A DNA stretch of 57,298 bases, taken from positions 1-57,298 of the forward strand of contig DASVXH010000050.1 in assembly GCA_036392795.1 (NCBI GenBank), in the 5' to 3' direction. Source of the stretch: JARIHD01 sp036392795. GTDB taxonomy: Bacteria; Patescibacteriota; Saccharimonadia; Saccharimonadales; UBA4665. This document shows, in pieces, positions 1 to 8,006 of this stretch. Both the position numbers and the translations under genes were made by a program. The first letter of the stretch is position 1. Each line of letters starts with the position of its first letter. The notes beneath the pieces were generated by a model. That model did not search any database. It was not told the origin of the DNA and worked only from the letters and a program-made list of their open reading frames with translations.

Positions 1-532
1 CAATTTCGCCGTCGTGCATATAAAAACGCGGTTCGGCCCACTGACGCTCGGTGGGATTGAGCCGTTTTGTATAGATTTTGGTGTTAGAAAGCAGCCACAG
101 TGCCGGCCAGGTTCCTTGGCCAACGGGTAGTTTGGCGGTTATTTCGAACCGGCCGTATTTAAAGGTTTGCTTTTTTTGAGTGTCAATTCGTGCTGATGTA
201 TAGCGCCTGCCTTGCAGGTCTTCACGCTTGGCCTCGATGACTAATGCGCCATTCTCGATACGGATATTTTGGGGGCGAGCGGTGTATATTTGAGCTTCCT
301 CGTTGTAGATTGGCGTGTCGGGAGTAGCGATATTCCAGGTTTGACTGTCGGGTGCGCCGCTTGGCTGTTTACTAAAGTCCACCGTCCAACTTGCGGTAGA
401 CGCAAAAGGTTTGGGGCGCGGACTGTTTTCGGGCTGACTTTGGCGCAATGCCATAAAACCAAAAACCATAAATCCCAGACAGAACAAACTAATAACTGCG
501 ACAGTAAGACGATGGGAGCGTTGCATCCTCAT
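1..532 (-). CDS. GH16 family endo-beta-glucanase, partial (C-terminus outside window)
   Basis: The frame is read from an ATG at 532 (or the second ATG at 526) off the left edge, giving 177 residues. It has a single N-terminal hydrophobic segment (about residues 8-30), so the protein is exported or membrane anchored. A beta-sandwich region follows with the GH16 signatures YGRFEITAKLPVGQGTWPAL and LWLL near residues 128-150. The window ends inside DGEI, which is exactly where the GH16 catalytic motif GEIDIxE begins, so the nucleophile Glu is visible but the acid/base is not. Family members hydrolyse beta-1,3 or mixed-linkage glucans. A TATACT hexamer (533-538, minus strand) sits 6 nt before the second ATG, favouring a leaderless start at 526. 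The family is secure; the substrate is unknown. Confidence 0.85.
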   Translation of the reverse strand, partial: MRMQRSHRLTVAVISLFCLGFMVFGFMALRQSQPENSPRPKPFASTASWTVDFSKQPSGAPDSQTWNIATPDTPIYNEEAQIYTARPQNIRIENGALVIEAKREDLQGRRYTSARIDTQKKQTFKYGRFEITAKLPVGQGTWPALWLLSNTKIYTKRLNPTERQWAEPRFYMHDGEI

Positions 533-663
533 AGTATATATCCCAACCGGTCCAAAGCAGTAATGTAGTTTACACTGGCATGCAAGCCGGCTGAAACGAT
601 GACCCTATGACTATAATCTTGCGGTAATATCGTCGGCGACTCCCGCCAGCTGGTCACTTGGCA

Positions 664-1128
664 TCAATCGGGGTTTACTTCTGCGCTGATCCTAAAGTCA
701 CGAATAAAGTCGCCATCGCTATCCCGGTCCGCAGCGTTTGTCCATATTTTCAGTGGCTCGGCGACGTATACACGCTGTGGTCCATTTCCCTTGAATTTTT
801 CTGCGTGCAAAAAGGGGCGGCCACGCCGAGCACCAAGCAGGTCAAGTGCATGTCGGATCTCGTCTTCACTGTCAAGGGCGCGTGCTTTTGCCCTGATGTA
901 TAATCCTGTGCCCTCACCTTTACCTGCTTTGGAGTTGTAAATGGCTACGAAGGCTTTACCATTGGCGGCTATGTTTTTGGAATGTACCGCATCCGGGTGC
1001 GAAGACCAATAAATAGTAAAGCCATCGTGGGCATAGAAGACGGGTGTATTCCAAGGTTCGCCGTTATCGCTCGCCGTTGCTATAGTGGCGTACGAGATTG
1101 TTTCAAGGATATGTTCAGCGACTGTCAT
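664..1128 (-). CDS. pyridoxamine 5'-phosphate oxidase-like flavin-binding protein
   Basis: About 154 aa from MTVAEHI. The order of features matches the split-barrel PNPOx-like fold: an N-terminal helix, 'TISYATIATASDNGEPWNTP', a strand with the IYWSS element, then AVHSKNI and the IYNSKAGKGEGTGLYI strand. Such proteins bind FMN, F420 or heme and reduce or sequester small substrates; no substrate can be assigned here. A start 10 codons upstream is possible, but a TACGAT -10-like hexamer lies 7 nt before the chosen ATG, as in other leaderless genes of this window. It follows tRNA-His on the same strand, with a terminator between them. Confidence 0.8.
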   Translation of the reverse strand: MTVAEHILETISYATIATASDNGEPWNTPVFYAHDGFTIYWSSHPDAVHSKNIAANGKAFVAIYNSKAGKGEGTGLYIRAKARALDSEDEIRHALDLLGARRGRPFLHAEKFKGNGPQRVYVAEPLKIWTNAADRDSDGDFIRDFRISAEVNPD

Positions 1129-1143
1129 ACTATGTATCGTAAC

Positions 1144-1177
1144 AAATAAAAAGACCACCTAACAGGCAGGAGGTCTT
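1144..1177 (-). terminator. Rho-independent terminator after tRNA-His
   Basis: On the minus strand an AAGACC/GGTCTT stem, extended by CCT/AGG across one mismatch, is followed by TTTTTATTT. It separates tRNA-His from the flavin-protein gene. Confidence 0.75.
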
Positions 1178-1189
1178 ACATAATCATCT

Positions 1190-1267
1190 TGGGGCGAATG
1201 ATGGGACTTGAACCCACGGCCTTCTGAGCCACAATCAGACGCTCTAACCAACTGAGCTACATCCGCC
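1190..1267 (-). tRNA. tRNA-His (anticodon GTG)
   Basis: A full cloverleaf is readable: GCGGATG acceptor pairing with CATTCGC, D-arm GCTC/GAGC, anticodon stem TCTGA/TCAGA with loop TTGTGGC, and T-arm with TTCAAGT. G-1 is encoded, the discriminator is C73, and CCA is encoded. G-1 and C73 are the tRNA-His identity elements. Confidence 0.96.
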
Positions 1268-1484
1268 AGATTTATTAACAGATCTACTGTAGCATTTTTT
1301 GGTCAAATAATCCAGGGAGATTATGGATTTAATGAGTCCTTAATTATTAAACGAAGATGAAATTCGATAGCGTATGTGTTAAAATTCTTACAGATCGTTC
1401 TGGATAATCAAATAATTTAACACGGAGCGACTACCAACGCGAACATTTAGCGGCCAAACTTTGGCAGGGAAAGGTTATATTTTT

Positions 1485-1907
1485 ATGTCTCTTACAGAAG
1501 TTGCTCATTATACATCCCCTATTGAGGTAAGCTCCTTACACGACCTATTAACGGATTATAAGCTCGACCTTTTGCCTGTCCAGGACGTGGCCATGACGTA
1601 CGGTCCGGACATACCTGATCATGTCCGTTCATGGCGCAAGGAATATGAGATGGAAATGCTTCGAACACAAAAGCTTGCCGAATATGCTGCGCCTCTAGCC
1701 ACAAAAGGTCAGGTGGAGAAAAAGGAGCCTGTGCGTCATCCTCTGCACGATGCCGTTTACGAACGTGATGAGCTTGAATCGGCACCGGGCGCTCCGGTTC
1801 TCGCCTATTATGACCACGGTTATGCCGAATACGTAGCCGACCTCAATGCTCGCGCAAAGCGATGGCCCTGGGCATTTGGCGGGCGTATAAAAGATACCAG
1901 CCGCTAA
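1485..1907 (+). CDS. hypothetical protein
   Basis: About 140 aa from the ATG of MSLTEVAHYTS. A TTG eight codons upstream is also open, but the purine-rich GGGAAAGG about 10 nt before this ATG fits a ribosome binding site. The protein is soluble, charged and rich in Tyr, Pro and Glu, with no signal peptide or membrane segment, and ends in a Trp-rich basic tail (RWPWAFGG). I do not recognise a family. It converges on the sigma-like gene with only 10 bp between the stop codons. Confidence 0.6.
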   Translation: MSLTEVAHYTSPIEVSSLHDLLTDYKLDLLPVQDVAMTYGPDIPDHVRSWRKEYEMEMLRTQKLAEYAAPLATKGQVEKKEPVRHPLHDAVYERDELESAPGAPVLAYYDHGYAEYVADLNARAKRWPWAFGGRIKDTSR

Positions 1908-1917
1908 ACTGAACCGG

Positions 1918-3507
1918 CTAGACGGCTTCTAAATCTTCCGCCTCTTCCGGGTTTTCTTGCTGGGTCGTCAATTTTAGCATTGCCGTATCATAGATGCGCT
2001 TCACTCGATGCCTGGACATGTGTAGTGACTCTCCGGCCTTGCGGAAAGATTCGTTGTTTTCGTATACACTTTTCAGTACTCGGCGTTCTATGGGATCAAG
2101 GACGCTCAAAAGTTCATTCAAGTAGCGTAGCGCTGCTGGTCCTAGTCCGTCAGCAACTACTTCGCTATATGGGGGAGCGGCCACCCACGCCTCGTTGATC
2201 GTTGGATCGTCATCATCATGACCAGATTCGTCCTGGAGACTTATAAAATCGTTCTTTCTTACGAAGTCCATAACATCGTCATAGTCTTCTTTCGTAGCTT
2301 TGACTTGGAGTCGGTCCAAGATGCATTGAGTGACGGATTTTTTGATCCAGCCGCTGGCGTAGGTAGAGAACTTGATGCCTCTGGTAAAGTCAAACTTTTC
2401 CACGGCATGCCACAGGCCCATTTTGTCATCCGAAACAATATCGGCAAACATGTCGTTTATTGCCACTTCATCATGGCTGATGCGAGCGGAGACAAAGCGA
2501 GGGATAGAACGGATTATCCAAAAGCGGACTAGGCCGGTATTGGCGAGTAAAAACTGCATAAATGCGCGGTCACCGTCCTTTACCAATTCTTCCAGTTCCT
2601 TTAGGGTAAAGTCTTTTCTGTCGACGATCTCCTGCAGCTCGGGGCTGAGTTGGTCGGGACTGTGTGCATCTGCTTTTATGCCTGCAAGCAGTTTTTTGGC
2701 AAACTGGCCAACCTCTATTATTTTTGCGAGCTCCACTTCCTCGTCTGCTTTTAATAGAGGTTCCCTATCTTCGATTTCTGGGATTGTTATCTTTGGCGTC
2801 GAAGTATCGGGTCGAGGCTCCTTGGGTTTTTGCTGAACCGGTTTGGGACGAAGGGTTCTGTGTTCCGTCCGACCATGAGTTGCAAGACGCCCGGCAACAG
2901 GATCATTTGGCCCATAGGTTACCCACAGAATAGGTGCACTCTTGGTGGCAATTTTTTTAAGCCATTTTTGATCGGTATTAAAAGCTTGTATGGTTCGTTG
3001 TGCTTCATCGTAAAGTCCAAAATGAACGCCGATCGCAGCATCGCGGTAGATTATGCCGCCGTCAACGAGGGTTTGAATGTGCCCGTTCTTGGTGGGTGCT
3101 TCAAATTCATTCAGTTCGCAGTAATCGGTGAGTGCTACTCTCAGGACGCGCTGGATGCCACGCAAGGTGTTGGTATAACTCGTTTTGCTTTTAAATTCCA
3201 TTGCCTGATAGATCTCCTCGGGGGTCATGCCGCTGCGCACGGCTTCAAGGATCTCTCTAGTGCCGGCAATCTTGCGACTGGCTCTAAAAAGTCGGCTCAC
3301 ATTTGACCTGGCATGTTGATGCAGAAAATCTAGGTGGTCAAAGCACTCCTCGGCCTGCGAGGTGGTCAGCGTCGCCATATCCCAGTCAAAGCCTTGTTCC
3401 AGACTAGTTCTTCCTAGAAATGCTAATCGCATTTCGTTTTGTTCAAGTCCGATGCCCGACTCGGCAGCAGCTGTAACTGGGGTCAATTCTCCGAATTTTC
3501 GTGTCAT
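1918..3507 (-). CDS. divergent sigma-70 family RNA polymerase sigma factor
   Basis: 529 aa. The C-terminal half has sigma-70 regions in order: a region 1.2-like segment (about 247-280), region 2 (about 318-398) with the -10 recognition and melting block HAVEKFDFTRGIKFSTYASG, and region 4 helix-turn-helix (about 460-515, SFRKAGESLHMSRHRVKRIY). Region 3 between them is short and acidic (DDDDP). The first 240 residues have no counterpart in RpoD: a helical region with a possible HTH near 92-125, then a Pro/Lys linker. Core region 2 residues for promoter melting are kept, but region 4 departs from the RpoD consensus, so this is probably an alternative factor. It has its own consensus-like promoter (3560-3588) and a leader of about 45 nt. 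Confidence 0.85.
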   Translation of the reverse strand: MTRKFGELTPVTAAAESGIGLEQNEMRLAFLGRTSLEQGFDWDMATLTTSQAEECFDHLDFLHQHARSNVSRLFRASRKIAGTREILEAVRSGMTPEEIYQAMEFKSKTSYTNTLRGIQRVLRVALTDYCELNEFEAPTKNGHIQTLVDGGIIYRDAAIGVHFGLYDEAQRTIQAFNTDQKWLKKIATKSAPILWVTYGPNDPVAGRLATHGRTEHRTLRPKPVQQKPKEPRPDTSTPKITIPEIEDREPLLKADEEVELAKIIEVGQFAKKLLAGIKADAHSPDQLSPELQEIVDRKDFTLKELEELVKDGDRAFMQFLLANTGLVRFWIIRSIPRFVSARISHDEVAINDMFADIVSDDKMGLWHAVEKFDFTRGIKFSTYASGWIKKSVTQCILDRLQVKATKEDYDDVMDFVRKNDFISLQDESGHDDDDPTINEAWVAAPPYSEVVADGLGPAALRYLNELLSVLDPIERRVLKSVYENNESFRKAGESLHMSRHRVKRIYDTAMLKLTTQQENPEEAEDLEAV

Positions 3508-3559
3508 ACAAAAATAAATCCCCGCACCAGAATGGCTACGGGATAATTACAATTTAATG

Positions 3560-3588
3560 ATTATAGTAATTTTCCGGTCGTTCTGCAA
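3560..3588 (-). promoter_or_regulatory. sigma-70 type promoter of the sigma-like gene
   Basis: On the minus strand TTGCAG (3588-3583), a 17-bp spacer and TATAAT (3565-3560). The transcript would start near 3553 and run about 45 nt before the ATG at 3507. Confidence 0.7.
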
Positions 3589-3599
3589 GTTCCCATATC

Positions 3600-3641
3600 A
3601 AAAAAATAATAAAACCCTAACGCTACATATGGTGTTAGGGT
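3600..3641 (-). terminator. Rho-independent terminator after tRNA-Arg(TCT)
   Basis: A perfect 8-bp stem ACCCTAAC/GTTAGGGT (3614-3621 and 3634-3641) is followed on the minus strand by a T-rich run (3613-3601). It ends the tRNA-Gly/tRNA-Arg transcript before the sigma-like gene promoter. Confidence 0.8.
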
Positions 3642-3652
3642 CGCTGTATCTT

Positions 3653-3729
3653 TGGTGCCCCGGGTTGGATTCGAACCAACGACCTTAGGCTTAGAAGTCC
3701 TCTGCTCTATCCAGCTGAGCTACCAGGGC
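3653..3729 (-). tRNA. tRNA-Arg (anticodon TCT)
   Basis: GCCCTGG acceptor pairs with CCGGGGC (one T-G pair), D-arm GCTC/GAGC, loop CTTCTAA giving anticodon TCT, T-arm GTTGG/CCAAC, A73 and encoded CCA. The anticodon stem GAGGA/GCCTA has only three canonical pairs, with a non-pair at each end, which is unusual. Everything else is canonical. Confidence 0.92.
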
Positions 3730-3813
3730 AAACAATCCAGTTGACTGTTTTTGTAGGCTTAGGGGCGGAACGTCTTAATAAAACTCCGCTGGCCTACTGC
3801 TAAGGGGCATGAA

Positions 3814-3888
3814 TGGTGCGGGTGGGGAGAATCGAACCCCCATCTCCAGCTTGGAAGGCTGGCATATTAGCCGTTATACGACACCCGC
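3814..3888 (-). tRNA. tRNA-Gly (anticodon TCC)
   Basis: GCGGGTG acceptor pairs with the 3' CACCCGC; the anticodon stem CCAGC/GCTGG encloses CTTCCAA (anticodon TCC); T-loop TTCGATT and encoded CCA are present. It lies about 85 bp upstream of tRNA-Arg(TCT) on the same strand, so the two are probably co-transcribed. Confidence 0.95.
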
Positions 3889-3944
3889 GATGCCTGCATT
3901 ATAACAGACTATACTCAGATACAAGAGTGGTATGATGTAAGCAT

Positions 3945-5210
3945 ATGAAGTATCATTTCCGCCACGGTACCGGCAGAAAGCGCAGGCGACGATTACAAAT
4001 CGTAGGAGGTTTTTTGATGCTGACACTCTGTACCTCGCTGGGAATTATGCAGTTGCAAGGAAATCGCAAAGCCGAAGGTCACCAAAATGTCACCAAAATG
4101 TCTTCTGCAGCTACTAATGAGTCTCCTGCCAGGGCCATAGTAGCCGCTGACTCAAAGCCTCTGTCGCCAAACCTTCGCATCCGGGACTGTGGCGGCGGCG
4201 GGCCCAAGCGTCAAGGGCTGGAGCGGAGTACTATTTCGCAGCTACGAAAAACCGCCGAATACGAAACAGTCTGTGGCGGTCAGATTACCAAGCGTGTATC
4301 GTTTTTTGTGCCGATGCCCATGACAGTAGCCGAAGGCAAACAACAGGGACAGGACGTTGCCCGTATGCTCAAAGAGTTCTCCCAGTACGGCATATCACCG
4401 CTCGTATTTCTGGAGCCCACGCGTGCCGCGGGTGGGGTGGTCGATATAAATACCTACCGCCAGGGCGGTTATGATTCGGCGCTTGATACATATTTTGCCA
4501 CTATCAAAGCGGCTGGTGTGACCGATAGCCAGATGGGGCTGTGGAATCCCTTGCCTGAATGGAATATTCCGGTGTGGGGCGATACCAATGCGACGGCTTT
4601 TGGTACGCTGGTAACACGTACGGTCAAGCTGCAGAAAAAATATTTTCCCGGCAGTAAGGCGAGTATTCTGCTAGAGAGCAAAACGTATCCGTCTGGAAGT
4701 TCTTGGCAGAATGGTAAATATGTTAGCTTGTTGCCCTATGTGCGTAATATCCCGGATGGACTGATTGATAGTTTTGGACTACAGGGTTTTCCGTGGGGCG
4801 CTATGAGCAAGTTGGACATTACGGTGCTGGAACCGGCAGTGTATTTGCGAACCGACTTGGCAGTAGAAGCTGCCACACAATTGGGGGCATCAGAAATTTG
4901 GTTTAATACCGGTACATTTTATACGTTCGAAAAAGGTACGGGCATGCCGCGGGTTACCTTAGAGCCAAAACAAAGACAGCAAATTCTTGATAACGTACTG
5001 TTGCAGGCTAAGACCGTCAAGGCTGCCGGCTTTAAAACGGCGGTGCATCTATTTGCCCGCGACAAATCGGCCACCGAAGAAAAAATTGATTGGTCATATT
5101 GGAAGCCAGGCCAGATGAATGACAGTCCGGCGACCCCTGTGCTAAAAACATTCGTTGCGGAATCACGGACTGCGGGAGTTCCTTTGTGGCTGTACGACAA
5201 CAATCCTTAG
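3945..5210 (+). CDS. secreted or membrane-anchored TIM-barrel-like protein, possible glycoside hydrolase
   Basis: 421 aa. A very basic N-terminus (GRKRRRR) precedes one hydrophobic segment (about 18-36), so it is exported with a cytoplasmic basic tail. A Ser/Ala-rich linker then leads to a globular domain (about 95-420) with alternating hydrophobic strands and helices. Pieces such as FFVPMPMT, QMGLWNPLPEWNIPVWGD and SFGLQGFPWG look like barrel strands carrying aromatic, sugar-binding residues. I cannot name the family or find a certain catalytic pair. The gene lies opposite the tRNA cluster and about 80 bp before a kinase gene on the same strand. Confidence 0.65.
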   Translation: MKYHFRHGTGRKRRRRLQIVGGFLMLTLCTSLGIMQLQGNRKAEGHQNVTKMSSAATNESPARAIVAADSKPLSPNLRIRDCGGGGPKRQGLERSTISQLRKTAEYETVCGGQITKRVSFFVPMPMTVAEGKQQGQDVARMLKEFSQYGISPLVFLEPTRAAGGVVDINTYRQGGYDSALDTYFATIKAAGVTDSQMGLWNPLPEWNIPVWGDTNATAFGTLVTRTVKLQKKYFPGSKASILLESKTYPSGSSWQNGKYVSLLPYVRNIPDGLIDSFGLQGFPWGAMSKLDITVLEPAVYLRTDLAVEAATQLGASEIWFNTGTFYTFEKGTGMPRVTLEPKQRQQILDNVLLQAKTVKAAGFKTAVHLFARDKSATEEKIDWSYWKPGQMNDSPATPVLKTFVAESRTAGVPLWLYDNNP

Positions 5211-5292
5211 TAGTGCGCGGGCCGTGCTGTTGAAAAGATCTGTAACGACAAGATATGATGAGAACATATTTTTGCCATGATAAGGAAGGGCA

Positions 5293-6234
5293 ATGGTCAA
5301 GGCGATGCTTCAACAATACATTGATAGCGTATTACGTCAGCACGGCGTGCCCTCGGCGCAGTTGCTGGGCGAAGGCGTTGAGGCTTTAGTGTATGAATTG
5401 GACGCGGACCGGGTAATTCGGTTCTATAAACAAAGAACTGATGCGTTATATCAGCAGCTACTGCAGCTGCGCGATTTTTATGACGCCCTGGACGCCGATG
5501 CGGCTGGCCTACGCGTTCCCAAGGTACTGGAAGTTTATGATGAAGGTGACTATATCTTTACTATTGACCAGCGCCTTCCGGATAAACAGCTGGGCAGGGT
5601 TTTAGCCGCTCTGCCCGAGTCTCAGGCCTGGCAACTCCTGGAGGATTACTTGTTTACAGCCAGCCGGGTATCGAAGCTTCATAGGCCCTTTTCGTACTAT
5701 GGTGAGGTTTTGGGCATCAATCCCGTTCGTACCGATACTTGGCCGACGTTCATTTCGCAGAAGGTGGCTTCAGCTTACGCCTTGGCTCAATCGCAATTCG
5801 ATCAAGCGGTGGGTGATATGGCCTCCATCCTGACTTTTATAGAAAAAGAAGTGCAGTCAGTGGCCGCCGGGATCCGTCCTCTACTGGTACACGGCGACTT
5901 TAATGCCATGAACACGCTACTAGACGGGCGGCAGCGTATTTTTGCCGTGGCAGATTTTGGATCTTTGACGCTAGCGGGCGATCCGCGCATGGACCTGGCC
6001 TGCGGTATTTTTGGTTTCATGAATGCCGAAGACGGTATGCTGCCGGAACATGGCCGCTTTTTGTTGGATAAAATGCGCCACCAGCACGGTGAAGACATTA
6101 TTCGCGCCGTGCATGTTTATCGTCTCTATTATGCGATTGTTTTTGCTTCTACCTGTAAAGAGAGTGATCCCCGAACCTATAAGTGGTCTATGGGCAGTTT
6201 ACGTTCTCACTTGTCGGGCCAGTGGGATTATTGA
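5293..6234 (+). CDS. aminoglycoside phosphotransferase (APH) family kinase
   Basis: 313 aa with the protein-kinase-like fold of APH and choline kinases. The catalytic loop is HGDFNAMN (H200-N207; D202 is the base and N207 a metal ligand) and the metal-binding DFG-like motif is at D221. An N-terminal lobe with VIRFYKQRTD supplies the ATP-binding lysine region. These enzymes phosphorylate hydroxyls on small molecules; without a known neighbour pathway the substrate is open and resistance should not be assumed. The start is supported by a strong AGGAAGGG Shine-Dalgarno just before the ATG. Confidence 0.85.
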   Translation: MVKAMLQQYIDSVLRQHGVPSAQLLGEGVEALVYELDADRVIRFYKQRTDALYQQLLQLRDFYDALDADAAGLRVPKVLEVYDEGDYIFTIDQRLPDKQLGRVLAALPESQAWQLLEDYLFTASRVSKLHRPFSYYGEVLGINPVRTDTWPTFISQKVASAYALAQSQFDQAVGDMASILTFIEKEVQSVAAGIRPLLVHGDFNAMNTLLDGRQRIFAVADFGSLTLAGDPRMDLACGIFGFMNAEDGMLPEHGRFLLDKMRHQHGEDIIRAVHVYRLYYAIVFASTCKESDPRTYKWSMGSLRSHLSGQWDY

Positions 6235-6301
6235 CCGGCCTTACGGCCCCAATCTTTGACTGGCCATCATCAAGCGGTAATTCTGTGTAGGTAGGTCAGC
6301 A

Positions 6302-7822
6302 TTACAGTTCGTGAAAAACTTGGATCCGTGCACCTAGTGAATTTAGGCGTTCGGCCAGGTCTTCGTAGCCCCGGTTGATGGTGTAGACATTGCGCAGGGT
6401 AGAAATGCCTTCGGCGGTCAGCATGCCGATCAGTAACAGGCTAGCTGGACGCAGGGCGGGCGGACAGACGACATCCGCTTTGCTGAATTTGGTGGGTCCT
6501 TGGATGTACAGGCGGTGCGGATCGGCGAGTTCTACTTGCATGCCAACTTTTGTCATTTCGGTGTAGTAGATAGCACGGTTTTCGTACATCCAGTCGTGAA
6601 TAAGGGTGCGACCGCGCAGGACGGCACCGATGGGCACGAAATAGGGTAGGTTGTCAGGATTGAGGCCGGGCCATAGGTTTGGATGTAACTTATCGGTTAG
6701 TGCACGCAGTTCGCCATTGTGTTTGTGGATGGTTAGATCGGCCAGGTCGATAATGCCATTTGTCGCCTTGTAAGGGTCTGAAAGACTGTATTTTAGGCCC
6801 ATCTTTTGCAGTTTTAGCAGCTCCAGAGCGATCCAACGATAAGGGACGCGGCGGATAGTGATCTTTGAGTTGGTGGTTACGGCGGCCGAAATAAAGAACA
6901 TCGCTTCGATGGGATCTTCGGTCGGGGCGTAGGTGATATTCTTTTTGACGTGTGAGACACCGGTAATCCTGAGCTGCTGGGTGCCGATACCTTCGATTTT
7001 GACGCCCAATTTTTGCAAGAAATAACAGAGGTCCTGAACCATGTAGTCGGCGCTTGCCGCCTGGATCACAGTTGGCTCTGTGGTGCGTGCGGCGGCCATC
7101 AGGGCATTGTTGGTCACGGTATTGCCAGTTTCATACAAGGTCATTTCGCCGGCCGGTTTTTTCTTGACGGTTACGTCGTAGTGGCCTTTGGTGGCAACAA
7201 TGCTGACACCAAACTCTTCCAGGGCAAACAGATGCGGTTCTACGGTACGCTGACCTAATTTGCAGCCACCGGCATACGGAATATGGAAGTTTTTGTAGTC
7301 GTGCATCAATGGGCCAACCAGCATCAAGACCGAACGGGTCTTGCGGGCGGCTTCGGCGTCCATGTCGGCTAGGCGCAGTTTCTCGGGACGGCGGATTTCC
7401 AGGGTATTGCCTTCCATCCACCTTATCTGTACGCCAATACTTTCCAGAACTTCAATAATGCGAAACACTTCTTCGATGCGAGGAAAATTAACAAAACGAG
7501 TCACGCCATAGTTCAGTAGGCTGGCGCACAACAGGGCGACGGCGGCGTTTTTGCTGGTCTTTAGATTGATACTGCCTTTTAGTTCGTGTCCACCTTCGAT
7601 ACGCAAATTGACCGCACCACTGCCCAAACTAATGAGTTGCTTATTCAGGACGTCACTAATTCGGCCCAGCGTTTCTAGGCTGAGGTTTTGTTTGCCGTGT
7701 TCTATGCGATTAACCGCCGATTGGCTGGTTCCCATGCGCTTGGCAAACTCAGCCTGGGTAAGTCCGCGTTCTTGTCTAATTTGAGCAATTAACTGGCCAA
7801 TTTTATCGTTTGGAGTATTCAT
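6302..7822 (-). CDS. murA: UDP-N-acetylglucosamine 1-carboxyvinyltransferase with N-terminal XRE helix-turn-helix
   Basis: 506 aa in two parts. Residues 1-65 are a canonical XRE/HTH_3 DNA-binding domain (LTQAEFAKRMGTSQSAVNRI). Residues 72-506 are MurA (EPSP synthase fold), the first committed step of peptidoglycan synthesis, which transfers enolpyruvyl from PEP to UDP-GlcNAc. Conserved elements are the K91-N92 pair (SKNAAV), the PEP-reactive Cys loop AGGCKLGQ (C187), R163 in the KTRSVLMLVGPLM helix, and RPASLLLIGMLTAEG near the C-terminus. The conserved catalytic residues suggest an active enzyme rather than a pure regulator. MurA is normally about 420 aa without any DNA-binding domain. A 16-bp palindrome overlaps its own promoter, which suggests autoregulation. 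murB lies about 3 kb away on the same strand. Confidence 0.93.
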   Translation of the reverse strand: MNTPNDKIGQLIAQIRQERGLTQAEFAKRMGTSQSAVNRIEHGKQNLSLETLGRISDVLNKQLISLGSGAVNLRIEGGHELKGSINLKTSKNAAVALLCASLLNYGVTRFVNFPRIEEVFRIIEVLESIGVQIRWMEGNTLEIRRPEKLRLADMDAEAARKTRSVLMLVGPLMHDYKNFHIPYAGGCKLGQRTVEPHLFALEEFGVSIVATKGHYDVTVKKKPAGEMTLYETGNTVTNNALMAAARTTEPTVIQAASADYMVQDLCYFLQKLGVKIEGIGTQQLRITGVSHVKKNITYAPTEDPIEAMFFISAAVTTNSKITIRRVPYRWIALELLKLQKMGLKYSLSDPYKATNGIIDLADLTIHKHNGELRALTDKLHPNLWPGLNPDNLPYFVPIGAVLRGRTLIHDWMYENRAIYYTEMTKVGMQVELADPHRLYIQGPTKFSKADVVCPPALRPASLLLIGMLTAEGISTLRNVYTINRGYEDLAERLNSLGARIQVFHEL

Positions 7823-7831
7823 ACAGCATAC

Positions 7832-7861
7832 TTTATATCACAAATGATATTAAAAAAGCAA
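7832..7861 (-). promoter_or_regulatory. HTH-murA promoter with embedded palindromic operator
   Basis: On the minus strand TTGCTT (7861-7856), an 18-bp spacer and TATAAA (7837-7832), 9 nt before the ATG. The palindrome ATATCA-CAAA-TGATAT (7835-7850) fills the spacer and overlaps the -10. Its 6-bp arms and 16-bp size suit an XRE dimer; binding there would block transcription. Autoregulation is inferred. Confidence 0.6.
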
Positions 7862-7924
7862 TAGCTACATTGAATAATTGATAGAAATACCGCGAGGTTT
7901 ATACGTAAATAATAGCACGTTTGC

Positions 7925-8006
7925 TACAATTAAAAGCATGATCTAGCGAAACCGTCACATACCATTTATAACCATTAGTTAACCCTTAACAGTATGTGAG
8001 GATTCA
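7925..8006 (+). promoter_or_regulatory. glyA promoter and structured 5' leader
   Basis: TACAAT (7925-7930) is the likely -10, leaving a leader of about 70 nt. The leader contains a perfect 8-bp inverted repeat TCACATAC (7955-7962) / GTATGTGA (7992-7999) around a 29-nt loop. The 3' arm abuts and partly covers the GAGGA ribosome binding site (7998-8002). Such a hairpin could mask translation initiation. It does not match a riboswitch class I recognise. Confidence 0.45.

Noticed and set aside
1461..1484. TTG start for the hypothetical protein at 1485
   Set aside because: Weaker codon and it would place the GGGAAAGG ribosome site inside the gene.
5293..6234. Antibiotic resistance gene
   Set aside because: The APH fold is shared by many housekeeping kinases; nothing in sequence or context points to an aminoglycoside substrate.
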